Below, piece after piece: positions 54,955 to 63,441 of a stretch of DNA of 64,000 bases (positions within the stretch are counted from its first letter, which is position 1; every line of letters begins with the position of its first letter). The stretch covers positions 1-64,000 of the forward strand of contig JAKQPS010000120.1 of assembly GCA_029564595.1 (NCBI GenBank), given 5' to 3'. The notes beneath the pieces are model-generated. The model had not been told where the DNA came from. It made no database searches and worked only from the letters and a program-made list of their open reading frames with translations. The position numbers and the translations under genes are program-made. Origin of the DNA: a bacterium (GTDB lineage Bacteria; UBP15; UBA6099).

Positions 54955-55836
54955 ATGGAGCTTTCTGAGGGCAAGCGCTTTTCCGCCGTCCGGCTTGCGA
55001 GAAAAATCGCGCTATTCGCGTATGGTTATTTTCTGCTTTATCTTTTCCGCGACGACATGATAAAACACTATCTTCACGAGAGATACCAACCGTTGACAGT
55101 TGGGGCGGCAGCGCTGCTTATAACAGCGTCGATAGCATATTCCTCTGTGGAGCGGAGGAGCGGCGGTTGCGATGATAACCACGGCCACTCTCATTCCAAG
55201 CCGCGCGGGGGGGACTCTCTCGCGGCGCGCGCCGCCGCCGCGCTTTCTTTCGTTTTTATTCTTATCCCGGTCATTTTGGGATTCGCTTCTCCCGCGACGG
55301 TGCTCGGCTCGGCGAGCGGAATGATGAAGAACAAAGGCGTTTTCTCAGCCACATCGTCTATGGTCGACGCAGACGCGCTGAGGAAACCTCATTCGTCGGA
55401 TATGAAAATTGAAATCTCGACTGCAGACGGGACTAAACCGGAGGCAGTTTCATATTCTCCGATAAATCTTATGGAATTGCACATGCTGTTGAGCGGGGGC
55501 GGCGACGCGTTCGTCGGAGACAGGGTTGCCGTTCAGGGTTTCGTCTATGAAAGCGCCGAATCGGAAGAAGGCTTCTTTTCGCTTGTGCGATACGTAATCC
55601 CATGTTGCATAGTTCACGCGGTGGCGGTGTCTATGAAAGTGAGCGTCGGCTCTGCCGCCCCGCCCGCCAATGATCAGTGGGCGCGTGTTTATGGCGTGAC
55701 GCGCAAGTTTGCGGAGCCTCGCGGCGACGGCCCGGAGAACATCTATTATATCGAGGCTGAAAAAATCGAAACCGCGGAAACTCCGACGGACCCTTATATT
55801 AACAGGAGCTATCTAAGAAAGCCGTTCATGTTCTAG
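54955..55836 (+). CDS. DUF1980/TIGR03943-family membrane protein (YcgQ-like)
   Basis: 293 aa. Two N-terminal helices (FAYGYFLLYLF; LTVGAAALLITASIAYS), a His/Asp-rich loop (CDDNHGHSHS) suggestive of metal binding, another helix, then a soluble domain with the FVYESAESEEGFFSLVRYVIPCCIVHA signature containing a Cys pair. B. subtilis YcgQ, its relative, is Zur-regulated with the UPF0718 permease YcgR, the same pair as here. Starts directly after the permease stop. Confidence 0.82.
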   Translation: MELSEGKRFSAVRLARKIALFAYGYFLLYLFRDDMIKHYLHERYQPLTVGAAALLITASIAYSSVERRSGGCDDNHGHSHSKPRGGDSLAARAAAALSFVFILIPVILGFASPATVLGSASGMMKNKGVFSATSSMVDADALRKPHSSDMKIEISTADGTKPEAVSYSPINLMELHMLLSGGGDAFVGDRVAVQGFVYESAESEEGFFSLVRYVIPCCIVHAVAVSMKVSVGSAAPPANDQWARVYGVTRKFAEPRGDGPENIYYIEAEKIETAETPTDPYINRSYLRKPFMF

Positions 55837-55851
55837 TCCGCATTTTCACTG

Positions 55852-56799
55852 ATGTGGGCTGGAGAGGAGCGCGGGCGGGCGGAGCCTGCGGATGATTTGG
55901 AACAGTTGAGCGAATTCAGGTTGTTCTTCGTCGGGCTGATTGTGGAGACGACCCCCTTCATCGCGGTCGCCTCCCTCATGGCGTTCATCTTCGCCTTCGT
56001 GCCGCAGGACGCGTTCCGCAGGCTGTTCAGCGGAAACAAAATCGTGTCGATATTCATCGCGGCGGCGGCGGGGTTCGTGATTCCGCTGTGCGAATGCTCG
56101 ATAGTTCCGATTGCCGCGCGGCTTGCCAGACGCGGACTTCCGCTTCCGGTCGCGGTTACTCTCATGGTCGCAGTCCCGTCCCTCAGCCCGATTGTGGTGG
56201 CGAGCACAAGCGTCGCGTTCTCGTCAGCTCCTCACATCATACATATCCGTTTCGCGGCAGGGTTCATACTTGCTGTGGCCACAGGACTGATTTTCCTTTT
56301 CCTTGACCGTGACGGAAAACTATCGGCTCAACCATTCCCGGACGAACCCGAAAGGATGTGCGACTGCGCGGTTGAGAAGCCCGGAGGACTTTCTTTCGAG
56401 GAAAAAGTCAAAGCGGGGTTGGACGACGCCGCCGGGGATTTCACCCGGATGATGGTCTACATCGTAGCCGCTTCCGCCATCGCTGCGGCAATCAAGTCGC
56501 TCGTCCCGGCGGACATTGTCAGCGCCGTCGGCGGCAACTCGATTGTCAGCGTCCCGGCTATGATGCTCTTCTCGTTTATTCTATCTACTTGTTCCGACGC
56601 CGACGCTTTCATCCCCGCCGCGATGATTGGTTTCAGCGCCGCGTCGAAACTCTCGTTCATGCTCTTAGGCCCGGCGCTTGACCTCAAACTGTCTATCATG
56701 CATTTCTCGTTCCTGCCGCGCCGCGCCGCTGTTATTCTGATAATCGTCATCCCAGCGCTAGTCTTAGCCGCTTCGATTGTCGTCAGTCTGACAACCTGA
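55852..56799 (+). CDS. UPF0718/DUF318-family permease (YcgR-like)
   Basis: 315 aa with about eight helices. Motifs IPLCECSIVPIAARLARRGLP and MLFSFILSTCSDADAFIPAAM are diagnostic for the family, with cysteines positioned in conserved helices. With the upstream YcgQ-like protein it forms a likely metal-related membrane unit. It ends at 56799, directly abutting the stop of the convergent phosphatase gene. The ATG at 55852 is the best start but lacks a strong ribosome site. Confidence 0.82.
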   Translation: MWAGEERGRAEPADDLEQLSEFRLFFVGLIVETTPFIAVASLMAFIFAFVPQDAFRRLFSGNKIVSIFIAAAAGFVIPLCECSIVPIAARLARRGLPLPVAVTLMVAVPSLSPIVVASTSVAFSSAPHIIHIRFAAGFILAVATGLIFLFLDRDGKLSAQPFPDEPERMCDCAVEKPGGLSFEEKVKAGLDDAAGDFTRMMVYIVAASAIAAAIKSLVPADIVSAVGGNSIVSVPAMMLFSFILSTCSDADAFIPAAMIGFSAASKLSFMLLGPALDLKLSIMHFSFLPRRAAVILIIVIPALVLAASIVVSLTT

Positions 56800-58353
56800 T
56801 TATTTCGCCGCCGGAGCTGGCGAGCTTTCAGCTTTTCCCGTCGCCGCTTCATTCATAACTTCAAATATATGCGTGTTGTCAATCAGCCTTGTCCCCGGAT
56901 ACCAAGAGCCTTCGTGTTTCGTGAATATCTCGACTCCGGCCCCTTTCGCGTAGACGCTGACAAGTTCGTTAGTGTGCCCGCTCGTTGAATAAAAAACTTC
57001 TCCTCCGGGATACTCGCAGAGCGCGGCGACGCATTTCTGTTCTGGCAGGTCGCCGGGAGCGAGTTTCTTTTCCGGATTGAGCCTCATTAAGCTGTTGGCG
57101 TGGTCGGCGGTGACGATGAGCAGGGTGTTTTCCCAGTCGAGAGCGTTGTCCGGCCTGTCGATAAAATCTACCGCCGCGCGGACTGCCTCGTTCAGGTCCC
57201 ACATCGCGCCGATCATCCAACTGAAATTGTTCGCGTGGTTCGCCCAGTCGATGTCTCCCTGCTCCGCCAAGAGAAAGAACCCGTTTTCATTCGACGAGAG
57301 GATTTCGAGAGCGGACAAGACGACGTCGCGCAGAAGCGGGTTTTCGTGTGTCGCGCGGTCAATCGCGGGAGCGCCCGGCTCGTCTCTGGGAATGGGATGC
57401 TCGAAACTTCCGTCAGCCCCTCCGAACAGACCGAAGAGTTTTTTCCTTTCCGCCGCCGCCGTCGCCGCCGCATCATATAGGAGCGCCGCGCCGTCTTCCC
57501 CTGCCCGCCTCTCGACGAAAACGTATTCGCTTGAAGAACCCGCGCTTTCATACAATCCCTTAGAGATGTATCCCTTTGTGGTTTCCCATTTCGGATTGTT
57601 GAGCGAAGGATGGCCTCCGCCTATGACGACATCCGGGCGGGTTACTGTCAGAATCTCGTCGGCTATGCCAAGACCGGAATAATTTTTAAAACCAGTGTAA
57701 AAGTTGTTCCTTCCCTTGTTGTGACTCGAAAAAGACGCCGGGGTGGCATGGGAAAAAGGAACGGTTGACACTACTCCTATCGAGGCTCCGTTTGTTTCTC
57801 TCATGATTTCCGAAATCGATTTCAACTTCCCGTTTTCCGAGCCTTCGAAATCCCAAGCGATTCTTGATCGCTCCGTCTTAACGCCTGTGGACAACGCCGT
57901 TCCCGCCGAAGCGGAGTCAGTGGCCGGGCCTTTTCTTAAAAGCGGCGGAGTCTTCCTCGAATAATCGGGGAATAAGTATCTCAATCTTTCCTCCGTGTCC
58001 TCAGACAGCGGGGACGGCTCGGTTCCCGCCTTTTTCAGGTTGTAACCGTAGATGGGGTTGAAATTATCGGGATCGAAAGTCGGTTTTCCCTGCATGACCG
58101 CGTAAAGGTTGTACGTCGACTCGTCCCAAGTGGTGACGTAATTCTTATAAGGAAAATAATGCCACGCCAGCGAGAAGTCCGCGCCGAACAGATAATTGCT
58201 CGCGGCGACCTCGTGTTGAAGGTGCATACCGTCGCCTATGAAAAGGATGATGTTTTTCGCGGGAGCAGCAGTCGCCGCAGTCGCAGACAACCATAACAAT
58301 GCGAGAGCGGCAACCAGCGCGCGCGTCTTTTTCAAAATCCCGGACATTCTCAT
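56800..58353 (-). CDS. Alkaline phosphatase (PhoA-type)
   Basis: 517 aa, periplasmic. Signal peptide about 1-30 (ALVAALALLWLSATAATA). The nucleophile Ser is in TDSASAGTALSTG near 145, metal ligands in IGDGMHLQHE near 38, HATPASF, ADHANS and the C-terminal SGHTNE. It hydrolyses phosphomonoesters outside the cytoplasm. The ATG at 58353 follows GGAGG. Monocistronic; no Pho box noticed. Confidence 0.88.
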   Translation of the reverse strand: MRMSGILKKTRALVAALALLWLSATAATAAPAKNIILFIGDGMHLQHEVAASNYLFGADFSLAWHYFPYKNYVTTWDESTYNLYAVMQGKPTFDPDNFNPIYGYNLKKAGTEPSPLSEDTEERLRYLFPDYSRKTPPLLRKGPATDSASAGTALSTGVKTERSRIAWDFEGSENGKLKSISEIMRETNGASIGVVSTVPFSHATPASFSSHNKGRNNFYTGFKNYSGLGIADEILTVTRPDVVIGGGHPSLNNPKWETTKGYISKGLYESAGSSSEYVFVERRAGEDGAALLYDAAATAAAERKKLFGLFGGADGSFEHPIPRDEPGAPAIDRATHENPLLRDVVLSALEILSSNENGFFLLAEQGDIDWANHANNFSWMIGAMWDLNEAVRAAVDFIDRPDNALDWENTLLIVTADHANSLMRLNPEKKLAPGDLPEQKCVAALCEYPGGEVFYSTSGHTNELVSVYAKGAGVEIFTKHEGSWYPGTRLIDNTHIFEVMNEAATGKAESSPAPAAK

Positions 58354-58517
58354 TTTTCGCCTCCGTGTTTTGCCGCAGTTGCATTTTCAAATTAATTATA
58401 CAGCTCGCGAATGAATTACATGTTAATTAAATATTATGTTTGTGTTAACTCAGAATTGCTAAGTTAAAAAAACGCTTTGAAGCTTATCTGCGCCTTTTCC
58501 CAATCCGCCGATTCAAC

Positions 58518-58570
58518 GCGGATTCGTCTATAGAGCGGACGAAGCGTGGCAATTTTCATAGCGGCGGATC
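58518..58570 (+). repeat. Core fragment of dispersed repeat family 1
   Basis: Contains GGATTCGTCTATAGAGCG, then AAT TTTCATAGCGGCGGATC, matching the first 55 bp of the copy at 1936 with about ten substitutions. Confidence 0.55.
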
Positions 58571-58582
58571 GCGAATAAAAAA

Positions 58583-58605
58583 AGCGGCTCGGAAATGGAG
58601 CCGCT
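58583..58605 (-). terminator. Rho-independent terminator of the Fe-S oxidoreductase gene
   Basis: On the minus strand AGCGGCTC-CATTTCC-GAGCCGCT is followed by seven T (positions 58577-58583). A compact 8-bp GC-rich stem with a proper U-tract. Confidence 0.85.
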
Positions 58606-58610
58606 GGAGC

Positions 58611-58743
58611 TTGAACCGTGTTGCGGACGGTTCAATGAGGTAGGTTGCTGAAACGGGCAAAGTCCGCGGGCTAGATAGCCCGCGGACGCTGTCCATATTC
58701 ATCGTTGCCGGTTGCCGTGCGGGACTGTTCCGCCCGCGACGGC
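58611..58743 (-). ncRNA. Structured 3' region with three further hairpins
   Basis: Stems at 58714-58743 (GCCGTGCGGG/CCCGCGACGGC, bulged), 58662-58687 (GTCCGCGGGCTA/TAGCCCGCGGAC, perfect 12 bp, loop 2) and 58611-58635 (TTGAACCGT/ACGGTTCAA, 9 bp, loop 7) follow the stop codon at 58753 and precede the terminator. This could be an extended 3' UTR, a processed small RNA, or only hairpin repeats; I cannot tell. Confidence 0.3.
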
Positions 58744-58752
58744 TCTTCGAGG

Positions 58753-60912
58753 TTACTTCTCCACTTTCGCCTGTTCGGTCTGAGCAGGCGCGTCCACCAC
58801 CGCGGGAGCGGCGGGTTTCACTTCGATGCCCATCGCCTGAACCACGAGTGTGGAAATATCTTTGAGTTTCAGTTTCTCTTCCATTTCAATGAGCTTTACG
58901 CCGTCTTCGATCATCTGCATGCAGTACGGGCAAGCGACCGCGATGGTGTCCGCTCCGGTGTTGGCAAGCTCTTTGGCGCGTCGGACGTTGAGCCGTTCGT
59001 CGCCGGGCACGTCGAGGTCCATGTCCATGAAGTAGTTGCCGCCGCCCGCTCCGCAGCAGAAGCTGTCCGCGCATTTGTTCTTCGGCTCGATGGCGGTCAC
59101 GCCTTTGATGGACTTCACGACGCTGCGCGGCTGTTTGGTCTGTCCGGCGTACCTGCTCAGGTAGCAGGGGTCGTGATAAACCACTTTGCCAGCCACTTCT
59201 TTGGTGAGCTTTATCTTGCCCTGCTCTATCAGTTCGTTAAGGAACTGTCCGTGATGGACGACTTCGTACTTGCCGCCGAACTGGCTGAACTCGTTTTTCA
59301 GGGAGTTGAGGCAGTGGGGGCAGATGACCACTATGCGGTTGAACTTTATTGAATTGAGTATCTCGACCTGATTCTTGGCGAGGCTCTGGAAGACATTTTC
59401 GTCGCCGAGGCAGCGGGCGGGGTCGCCACAGCATGTCTCGTTGTCGCCGAGCATCGCGAACTTCACGCCGGCGGCGCGCATGATGGCCATCATGTTTTCG
59501 GCGATGTGCTGTTTGGCTTGGTCATAGTTTGCGACGCAGCCGAGCCAGAAGAGCACGTCTGTTTCTCCGCCCGCGTCGATGATGTCAGGCATCTCGCCTT
59601 TGATCCAGTTGAGGCGGCCCTGTTGCGGGCCGAACGGGTTGCCGCGCTGTTCGAGCGCCTTGAGGGCGTTCTTCGCGTCCGCAGGCAGCCTGCCGTTCAT
59701 CATAACTTCCGAGCGGCGCACTTCGACGAGCTGGTCGATGTGCTCGATCATCGCCGGGCACACTTCCATGCAGGCGCGGCAGGTGCGGCACAGCCACAGC
59801 CCGTGTTCGTCGAGCACGTCTCCGATGAAGGGTTCGAGTTCGAGAGGCTGCTGTTCGGCGGCTCCCTCTTCGCCTTCGGCCTTGGCTCCGTCGCCGCCGG
59901 CTTTGGCTTTTTCCTGCGCTTCATACATCTTATAGAGCGATTTCTTCAGGGACTGTACTACTTTGCGGGGCACTAACGGGTATCCGCACTGGCTGACCGG
60001 GCAGGCCTCTTCGCAGCGTCCGCATTCGAGGCAGGCGTCCAAGTCCAGCGCGTTTTTCCATGTGAGATCTTTCGCCGTGGTATGTCCGAAATTGAACTCC
60101 TCGACATCGTCGCGGGAGAAAAGCTCTTCGAGGTCTTCCCTCTGCAGGGAGCCTTTCGGCTTGTCGTTGGAGAACATGTAGTTGGCCGGGATGAGCATGA
60201 TATGGAAGAACTTGGTGTAAGGCAGAGAAGCGATGAGGGCGAAGGTGGCCAGCGCGTGAGTCCACCACACGAGCGGGTAAACCACCGGCACGGAAGCTTC
60301 GGAGAAGACGCCCATCGCTTTGGAGACGGCGAACCCGAACGGGCTGTATGCCGACCACGGATCGCCCGCGAACTGAATTCTCAGTCCTTCGAGAACGAAC
60401 CCGCCGAGAGCGATGAACAGCAACAGTCCGAGCATGTACGCGTTCTGCCAGTCGGTTTGCAGCGTCTTCGGTTTCAGAACATATCTGCGGATAATCGCAA
60501 TCGCAAGGCCGACCACGAGGAAGAACCCCGCTATGTCAGCCAGAAAAGAGACCGCCAGATAGAGGTTGCCTTTGAAGAAAGTCAGCCCGAAAAGCGGTTT
60601 CGTAACGTCAATTTCGACGGTCAGTATAGCCGTTGTGATAGCCAGCATGATGAACGACCAGAAGATCATCGAGTGAAAGACGCCCGGCATGAGTTTTCTG
60701 CGAACGCGTCTTTGCATGACCGTTTCGACCGCCATTTTTACCACGCGGCCCACAACGTCGCCGAAGCGCTCGTTCGCCGGTTTCAGAGCCTTCCACTGCA
60801 TGATTTTCTTGTATACCCCGTAACCGAAAACAGCGAACGAAGTAATCATGAAAATGTACATCACCCAGTGGTGATGCACGTGCCAGTAATATTCTCTATG
60901 CGCCATATCCAT
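58753..60912 (-). CDS. Membrane Fe-S oxidoreductase (heterodisulfide-reductase-like, EtfAB:menaquinone oxidoreductase type)
   Basis: 719 aa. Several N-terminal helices form a NarI-like haem-binding membrane domain (about 15-240) with histidines near HVHHHWVMY. Two 4Fe-4S motifs follow: CLECGRCEEACPVSQC near 293 and CRTCRACMEVCP near 374. The two CCG domains carry CCGDPARC near 493 and CCGAGGG near 617. Syntrophs such as Syntrophomonas use such proteins (DUF224) to pass electrons from ETF to menaquinone. The ATG at 60912 follows GGGGAGGG. No etf genes are adjacent in the window. Confidence 0.8.
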   Translation of the reverse strand: MDMAHREYYWHVHHHWVMYIFMITSFAVFGYGVYKKIMQWKALKPANERFGDVVGRVVKMAVETVMQRRVRRKLMPGVFHSMIFWSFIMLAITTAILTVEIDVTKPLFGLTFFKGNLYLAVSFLADIAGFFLVVGLAIAIIRRYVLKPKTLQTDWQNAYMLGLLLFIALGGFVLEGLRIQFAGDPWSAYSPFGFAVSKAMGVFSEASVPVVYPLVWWTHALATFALIASLPYTKFFHIMLIPANYMFSNDKPKGSLQREDLEELFSRDDVEEFNFGHTTAKDLTWKNALDLDACLECGRCEEACPVSQCGYPLVPRKVVQSLKKSLYKMYEAQEKAKAGGDGAKAEGEEGAAEQQPLELEPFIGDVLDEHGLWLCRTCRACMEVCPAMIEHIDQLVEVRRSEVMMNGRLPADAKNALKALEQRGNPFGPQQGRLNWIKGEMPDIIDAGGETDVLFWLGCVANYDQAKQHIAENMMAIMRAAGVKFAMLGDNETCCGDPARCLGDENVFQSLAKNQVEILNSIKFNRIVVICPHCLNSLKNEFSQFGGKYEVVHHGQFLNELIEQGKIKLTKEVAGKVVYHDPCYLSRYAGQTKQPRSVVKSIKGVTAIEPKNKCADSFCCGAGGGNYFMDMDLDVPGDERLNVRRAKELANTGADTIAVACPYCMQMIEDGVKLIEMEEKLKLKDISTLVVQAMGIEVKPAAPAVVDAPAQTEQAKVEK

Positions 60913-60993
60913 TTTTGATGTCCCTCCCCGGATGAGTTTTTTTATGGACAGGCCGCCCTTGCGGGCGGCCCATGTTCTGTGTTGTCCGTCCCC

Positions 60994-61425
60994 TTACTTT
61001 TTCACGCCGACCGGCTTCTCCACATCTATCGCCTTTCGGGTCGCCGCGTACGTCTGCGAACCCGACTTGCCGTACCAGAACCTCGTGAACTGGCTGGTCA
61101 CGTCGAAGCAGGTTGTCGCCGCTTCAAGCTTCAGCCCCTTGCTGTCCAGCGCTTTCATGAACGGGGACACCACTGCCCGCGTCCTGCCGAGGCTCCACAC
61201 GCATTCCACCAGCGCCACTTCCGCGTCGCTTGCCTCTTCGAGCATCTTTTTGATCCCCGGGCGGTCCATCACCTTTTCGCATTCGTCAACGTCCTCGTAC
61301 ATCGCCACTATCTCGATTCCGTTGGCTTCCGCGTATGCTTCGATCCTTTTCTTCTGTTCCCCTCTGTCCACCACGTTGCCTTCGTTGTCTACGTACATTC
61401 CGCTCGCGTATCCGATCGCTTTCAT
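60994..61425 (-). CDS. Serine-resolvase-domain protein lacking catalytic residues
   Basis: 143 aa. The fold pattern follows the serine recombinase N-terminal domain (KAIGYASGMYV ... EQKKRIEAYAEANGIEIVAMYEDV ... RPGIKKMLEEASD ... VVECVWSLGRTR). The canonical YARVS is YASGM, so both the conserved Arg and the nucleophile Ser are gone. There is no DNA-binding C-terminal domain. It is probably not a recombinase. I choose the ATG at 61425 (GAGGAGG, eight bases); an ATG near 61476 after AAAGGGG would add an N-terminal Asn/Lys-rich leader. Confidence 0.65.
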   Translation of the reverse strand: MKAIGYASGMYVDNEGNVVDRGEQKKRIEAYAEANGIEIVAMYEDVDECEKVMDRPGIKKMLEEASDAEVALVECVWSLGRTRAVVSPFMKALDSKGLKLEAATTCFDVTSQFTRFWYGKSGSQTYAATRKAIDVEKPVGVKK

Positions 61426-61709
61426 TGTCTTTGCCTCCTCTCTATTTTCACTGTTGTTTTTATTTATCTTTTCCATCTTTTTCACCCCTTTCGGCTTCCT
61501 TCAGCCTGCGCCTATTAATATATCAAGCCCAGCGCCAAGCCCGATGCCAGCTCAGCAATACAACAAATTGTCCTTCTTACAAAGGCATTTTTATTTTGAA
61601 TTATTTTTTCGCCTGAATTTGCGCATCGGATTTTTACATCAGGCGCATATAAAACATATTCACCCTCCGGCCCTTCTTGAGAAATAAATCACAATCTACT
61701 ATGAGATTT

Positions 61710-61732
61710 GGTGAATGTGTTTTCTATTCACC
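61710..61732. promoter_or_regulatory. Operator-like palindrome GGTGAAT-N9-ATTCACC, copy 1
   Basis: Perfect 7-bp arms, 9-bp spacer, 23 bp in all. It coincides with the stop codon of the possible small gene. Confidence 0.4.
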
Positions 61733-61861
61733 CTCCATGCGTTTTTCAGAATCCATAGCTTCTTCATCTGCCGCATACAAATTTTTTCTTTTATTTACTA
61801 GGTGTTTTTTCAGTTTTCTCCCTTCCATCGCACGGTGAATAAAAATTTTATTCACCTGCAT
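61724..61861 (-). CDS. Possible small basic protein, 45 aa
   Basis: Reads MQVNKIFIHRAMEGRKLKKH ... ending MEGE, Lys-rich. GGGGG lies seven bases before the ATG. No family is recognised. Both ends coincide with GGTGAAT repeats, which makes a real gene less certain; it may be an accident of the AT-rich repeats. Confidence 0.3.
   Translation of the reverse strand: MQVNKIFIHRAMEGRKLKKHLVNKRKNLYAADEEAMDSEKRMEGE
61834..61856. promoter_or_regulatory. Operator-like palindrome GGTGAAT-N9-ATTCACC, copy 2
   Basis: Same arms and spacer as copy 1, and with A/T-rich spacer the arms extend to GGTGAATAAAA/TTTTATTCACC (11 bp). Centres of the two copies are 124 bp apart. Confidence 0.45.
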
Positions 61862-61982
61862 TTCTAATCCCCCAGTTTTGCTGTGGTTTTCCACGTTTTT
61901 GAGGAACAAACCTTAAATCAAGTGGATTTTTCGGTTTACAGGTTCGCCTTTTCATTTTGATGGAAAACAACTGCCACAGATT

Positions 61983-62010
61983 TTGTTATACAGAGATATA
62001 TGTATATAAT
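61983..62010 (+). promoter_or_regulatory. Promoter of nth (TTGTTA-N16-TATAAT)
   Basis: -35 TTGTTA at 61983-61988 and -10 TATAAT at 62005-62010 with a 16-bp spacer, ending 38 bp before the ATG at 62049. Confidence 0.5.
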
Positions 62011-62048
62011 TGACTTACTTTAAAGATGCTAAGCGGAGGAGACGAACG

Positions 62049-62690
62049 ATGTCTGCGGCGTTAAAGAAAAAAGCAATGGCGATAGCGGAGTATCTACAGG
62101 CCAACTACGACGACGCGACCACCTCGCTCGACTACTCCAAACCGCACGAACTGCTCGTGGCGACCATTCTTTCGGCTCAATGCACGGACGAACGCGTGAA
62201 CATCGTCACCAAAGACCTGTTCAAGAAATACAGGACGGTGAAAGCGTTCGCGGACGCCGACCTCGGCGAGCTTGAGAAAGACATTCATTCGACCGGATTC
62301 TTCAAGAACAAAGCGAAGAACATCAAAGGCTGTTGCGCGGCGATAATCGAGAAACACGGCGGCAAGGTTCCGGGGACGATGGAAGAGCTGGTGGAACTGC
62401 CCGGCGTCGGGCGCAAAACCGCCAACGTGGTGCTCGGCAACGCGTTCGGAACTCCCGGCGTGATAGTGGACACCCATGTGTCCCGCATCGCCCAGCGTTC
62501 CGGGCTTTCGAAAAACTCCGACCCCGTTAAGATTGAATTCGACATCATGGAACTTATCCCTCAGAAGATGTGGACGGATTTCTCCAACCAGCTTGTGTGG
62601 CACGGCAGGAGAATCTGCGACGCGAGAAAACCCAAGTGCGGCGAATGCGGCATGATAAAACACTGCGACTTCGGCAAGAAATCACAGTAG
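62049..62690 (+). CDS. nth: Endonuclease III
   Basis: 213 aa DNA glycosylase/AP lyase for oxidised pyrimidines. The helix-hairpin-helix ELPGVGRKTANVVL near 116 includes the catalytic Lys, the catalytic Asp is in VDTHVSR near 140, and the 4Fe-4S cluster is C-x6-C-x2-C-x5-C at the C-terminus (CDARKPKCGECGMIKHC). I start at the ATG at 62049, eight bases after GGAGGAG. Single gene. Confidence 0.95.
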   Translation: MSAALKKKAMAIAEYLQANYDDATTSLDYSKPHELLVATILSAQCTDERVNIVTKDLFKKYRTVKAFADADLGELEKDIHSTGFFKNKAKNIKGCCAAIIEKHGGKVPGTMEELVELPGVGRKTANVVLGNAFGTPGVIVDTHVSRIAQRSGLSKNSDPVKIEFDIMELIPQKMWTDFSNQLVWHGRRICDARKPKCGECGMIKHCDFGKKSQ

Positions 62691-62710
62691 CCCTGAGCGT
62701 TTTTTGGGAA

Positions 62711-63370
62711 TTATCCCTTGGATCGCTTCCGCGCCGAGATAAAATAATTCATTCCCGCGCGCTTCAGTTTTACGTTTTCGAATCCGGCTTCGGAGACCAT
62801 TTTTCGGACTTCGACGCCCGGAAGTCCGGACGAATAAGACTTCCAGAAATTGCCCGATATCATCCTGCCCGCGGCAACGCGCAAAAAGACCCGCATCGCG
62901 ACGGCAATCGCTTTCGGACTATCCGCGTCAAAATCAACGAGGAAAAATTTTCCTTCAGGCTTCAGCGCACGCAGAGCTTCTGATATCACTCCGGCAGGGT
63001 TGTCGGCTTCGTGAAGCAACTGCTTGCACACTACGATATCGAACGACGCGTCCGCCGCCGAGAGATTGTCCGCCGAACAAAACATGGTGTCGATGGAAAA
63101 CCCGGCGCGAGCGGCTTCCTCGCGCGCGATCGCGAGCATGGGCGCGGCGGAATCCTGCCCGACAAGCGCAGCGTTCGGGATGCGCTTTGCAAGTTGAATA
63201 AGAAGAAACGCCGGTCCGGTAGCAATGTCAAGAATCGCCGGAGCTTCGGGAAGCGGCTCCAGTTCGCCCGCAATCATGCTCGCCGTCATCCCGTGATCGA
63301 ACCGCGAGAACGGCCGCAGTCCGTCAGCGTACTGCCTGCAGAATTCCTCGTTCCAGTCGTAAACAACCAT
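62711..63370 (-). CDS. Class I SAM-dependent methyltransferase
   Basis: 219 aa. Motif I ILDIATGPAFLLI near 46, the acidic post-motif in LVGQDSAA, motif IV FDIVVCKQLLHE, and PEGKFFLVDFD. It resembles the ubiquinone/menaquinone methyltransferase-like group, but the substrate is not identified. The next gene on the same strand, 71 bp upstream, is another methyltransferase of a different kind. Confidence 0.75.
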   Translation of the reverse strand: MVVYDWNEEFCRQYADGLRPFSRFDHGMTASMIAGELEPLPEAPAILDIATGPAFLLIQLAKRIPNAALVGQDSAAPMLAIAREEAARAGFSIDTMFCSADNLSAADASFDIVVCKQLLHEADNPAGVISEALRALKPEGKFFLVDFDADSPKAIAVAMRVFLRVAAGRMISGNFWKSYSSGLPGVEVRKMVSEAGFENVKLKRAGMNYFISARKRSKG

Positions 63371-63441
63371 TTTTCAGATTTCTCTTTCGACAATTTCTGG
63401 CGTGTCCGGCCTCGTCAACTCGCATTTTTCGCCAATGCGGA

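Larger units (their letters stand above)
58354..58752. other. 399-bp intergenic region with terminator and hairpins
   Basis: Holds a family-1 repeat fragment (58518-58570) and four successive hairpins (58583-58743) belonging to the 3' end of the Fe-S oxidoreductase transcript. Confidence 0.65.
61426..62048. other. AT-rich 623-bp region with operator-like palindromes
   Basis: Very AT-rich. Contains two GGTGAAT-N9-ATTCACC palindromes (61710-61732, 61834-61856), two copies of TATTCACCCTCC (61658-61668 and 61726-61736), a possible 45-aa gene, and the nth promoter near 61983-62010. Confidence 0.55.
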
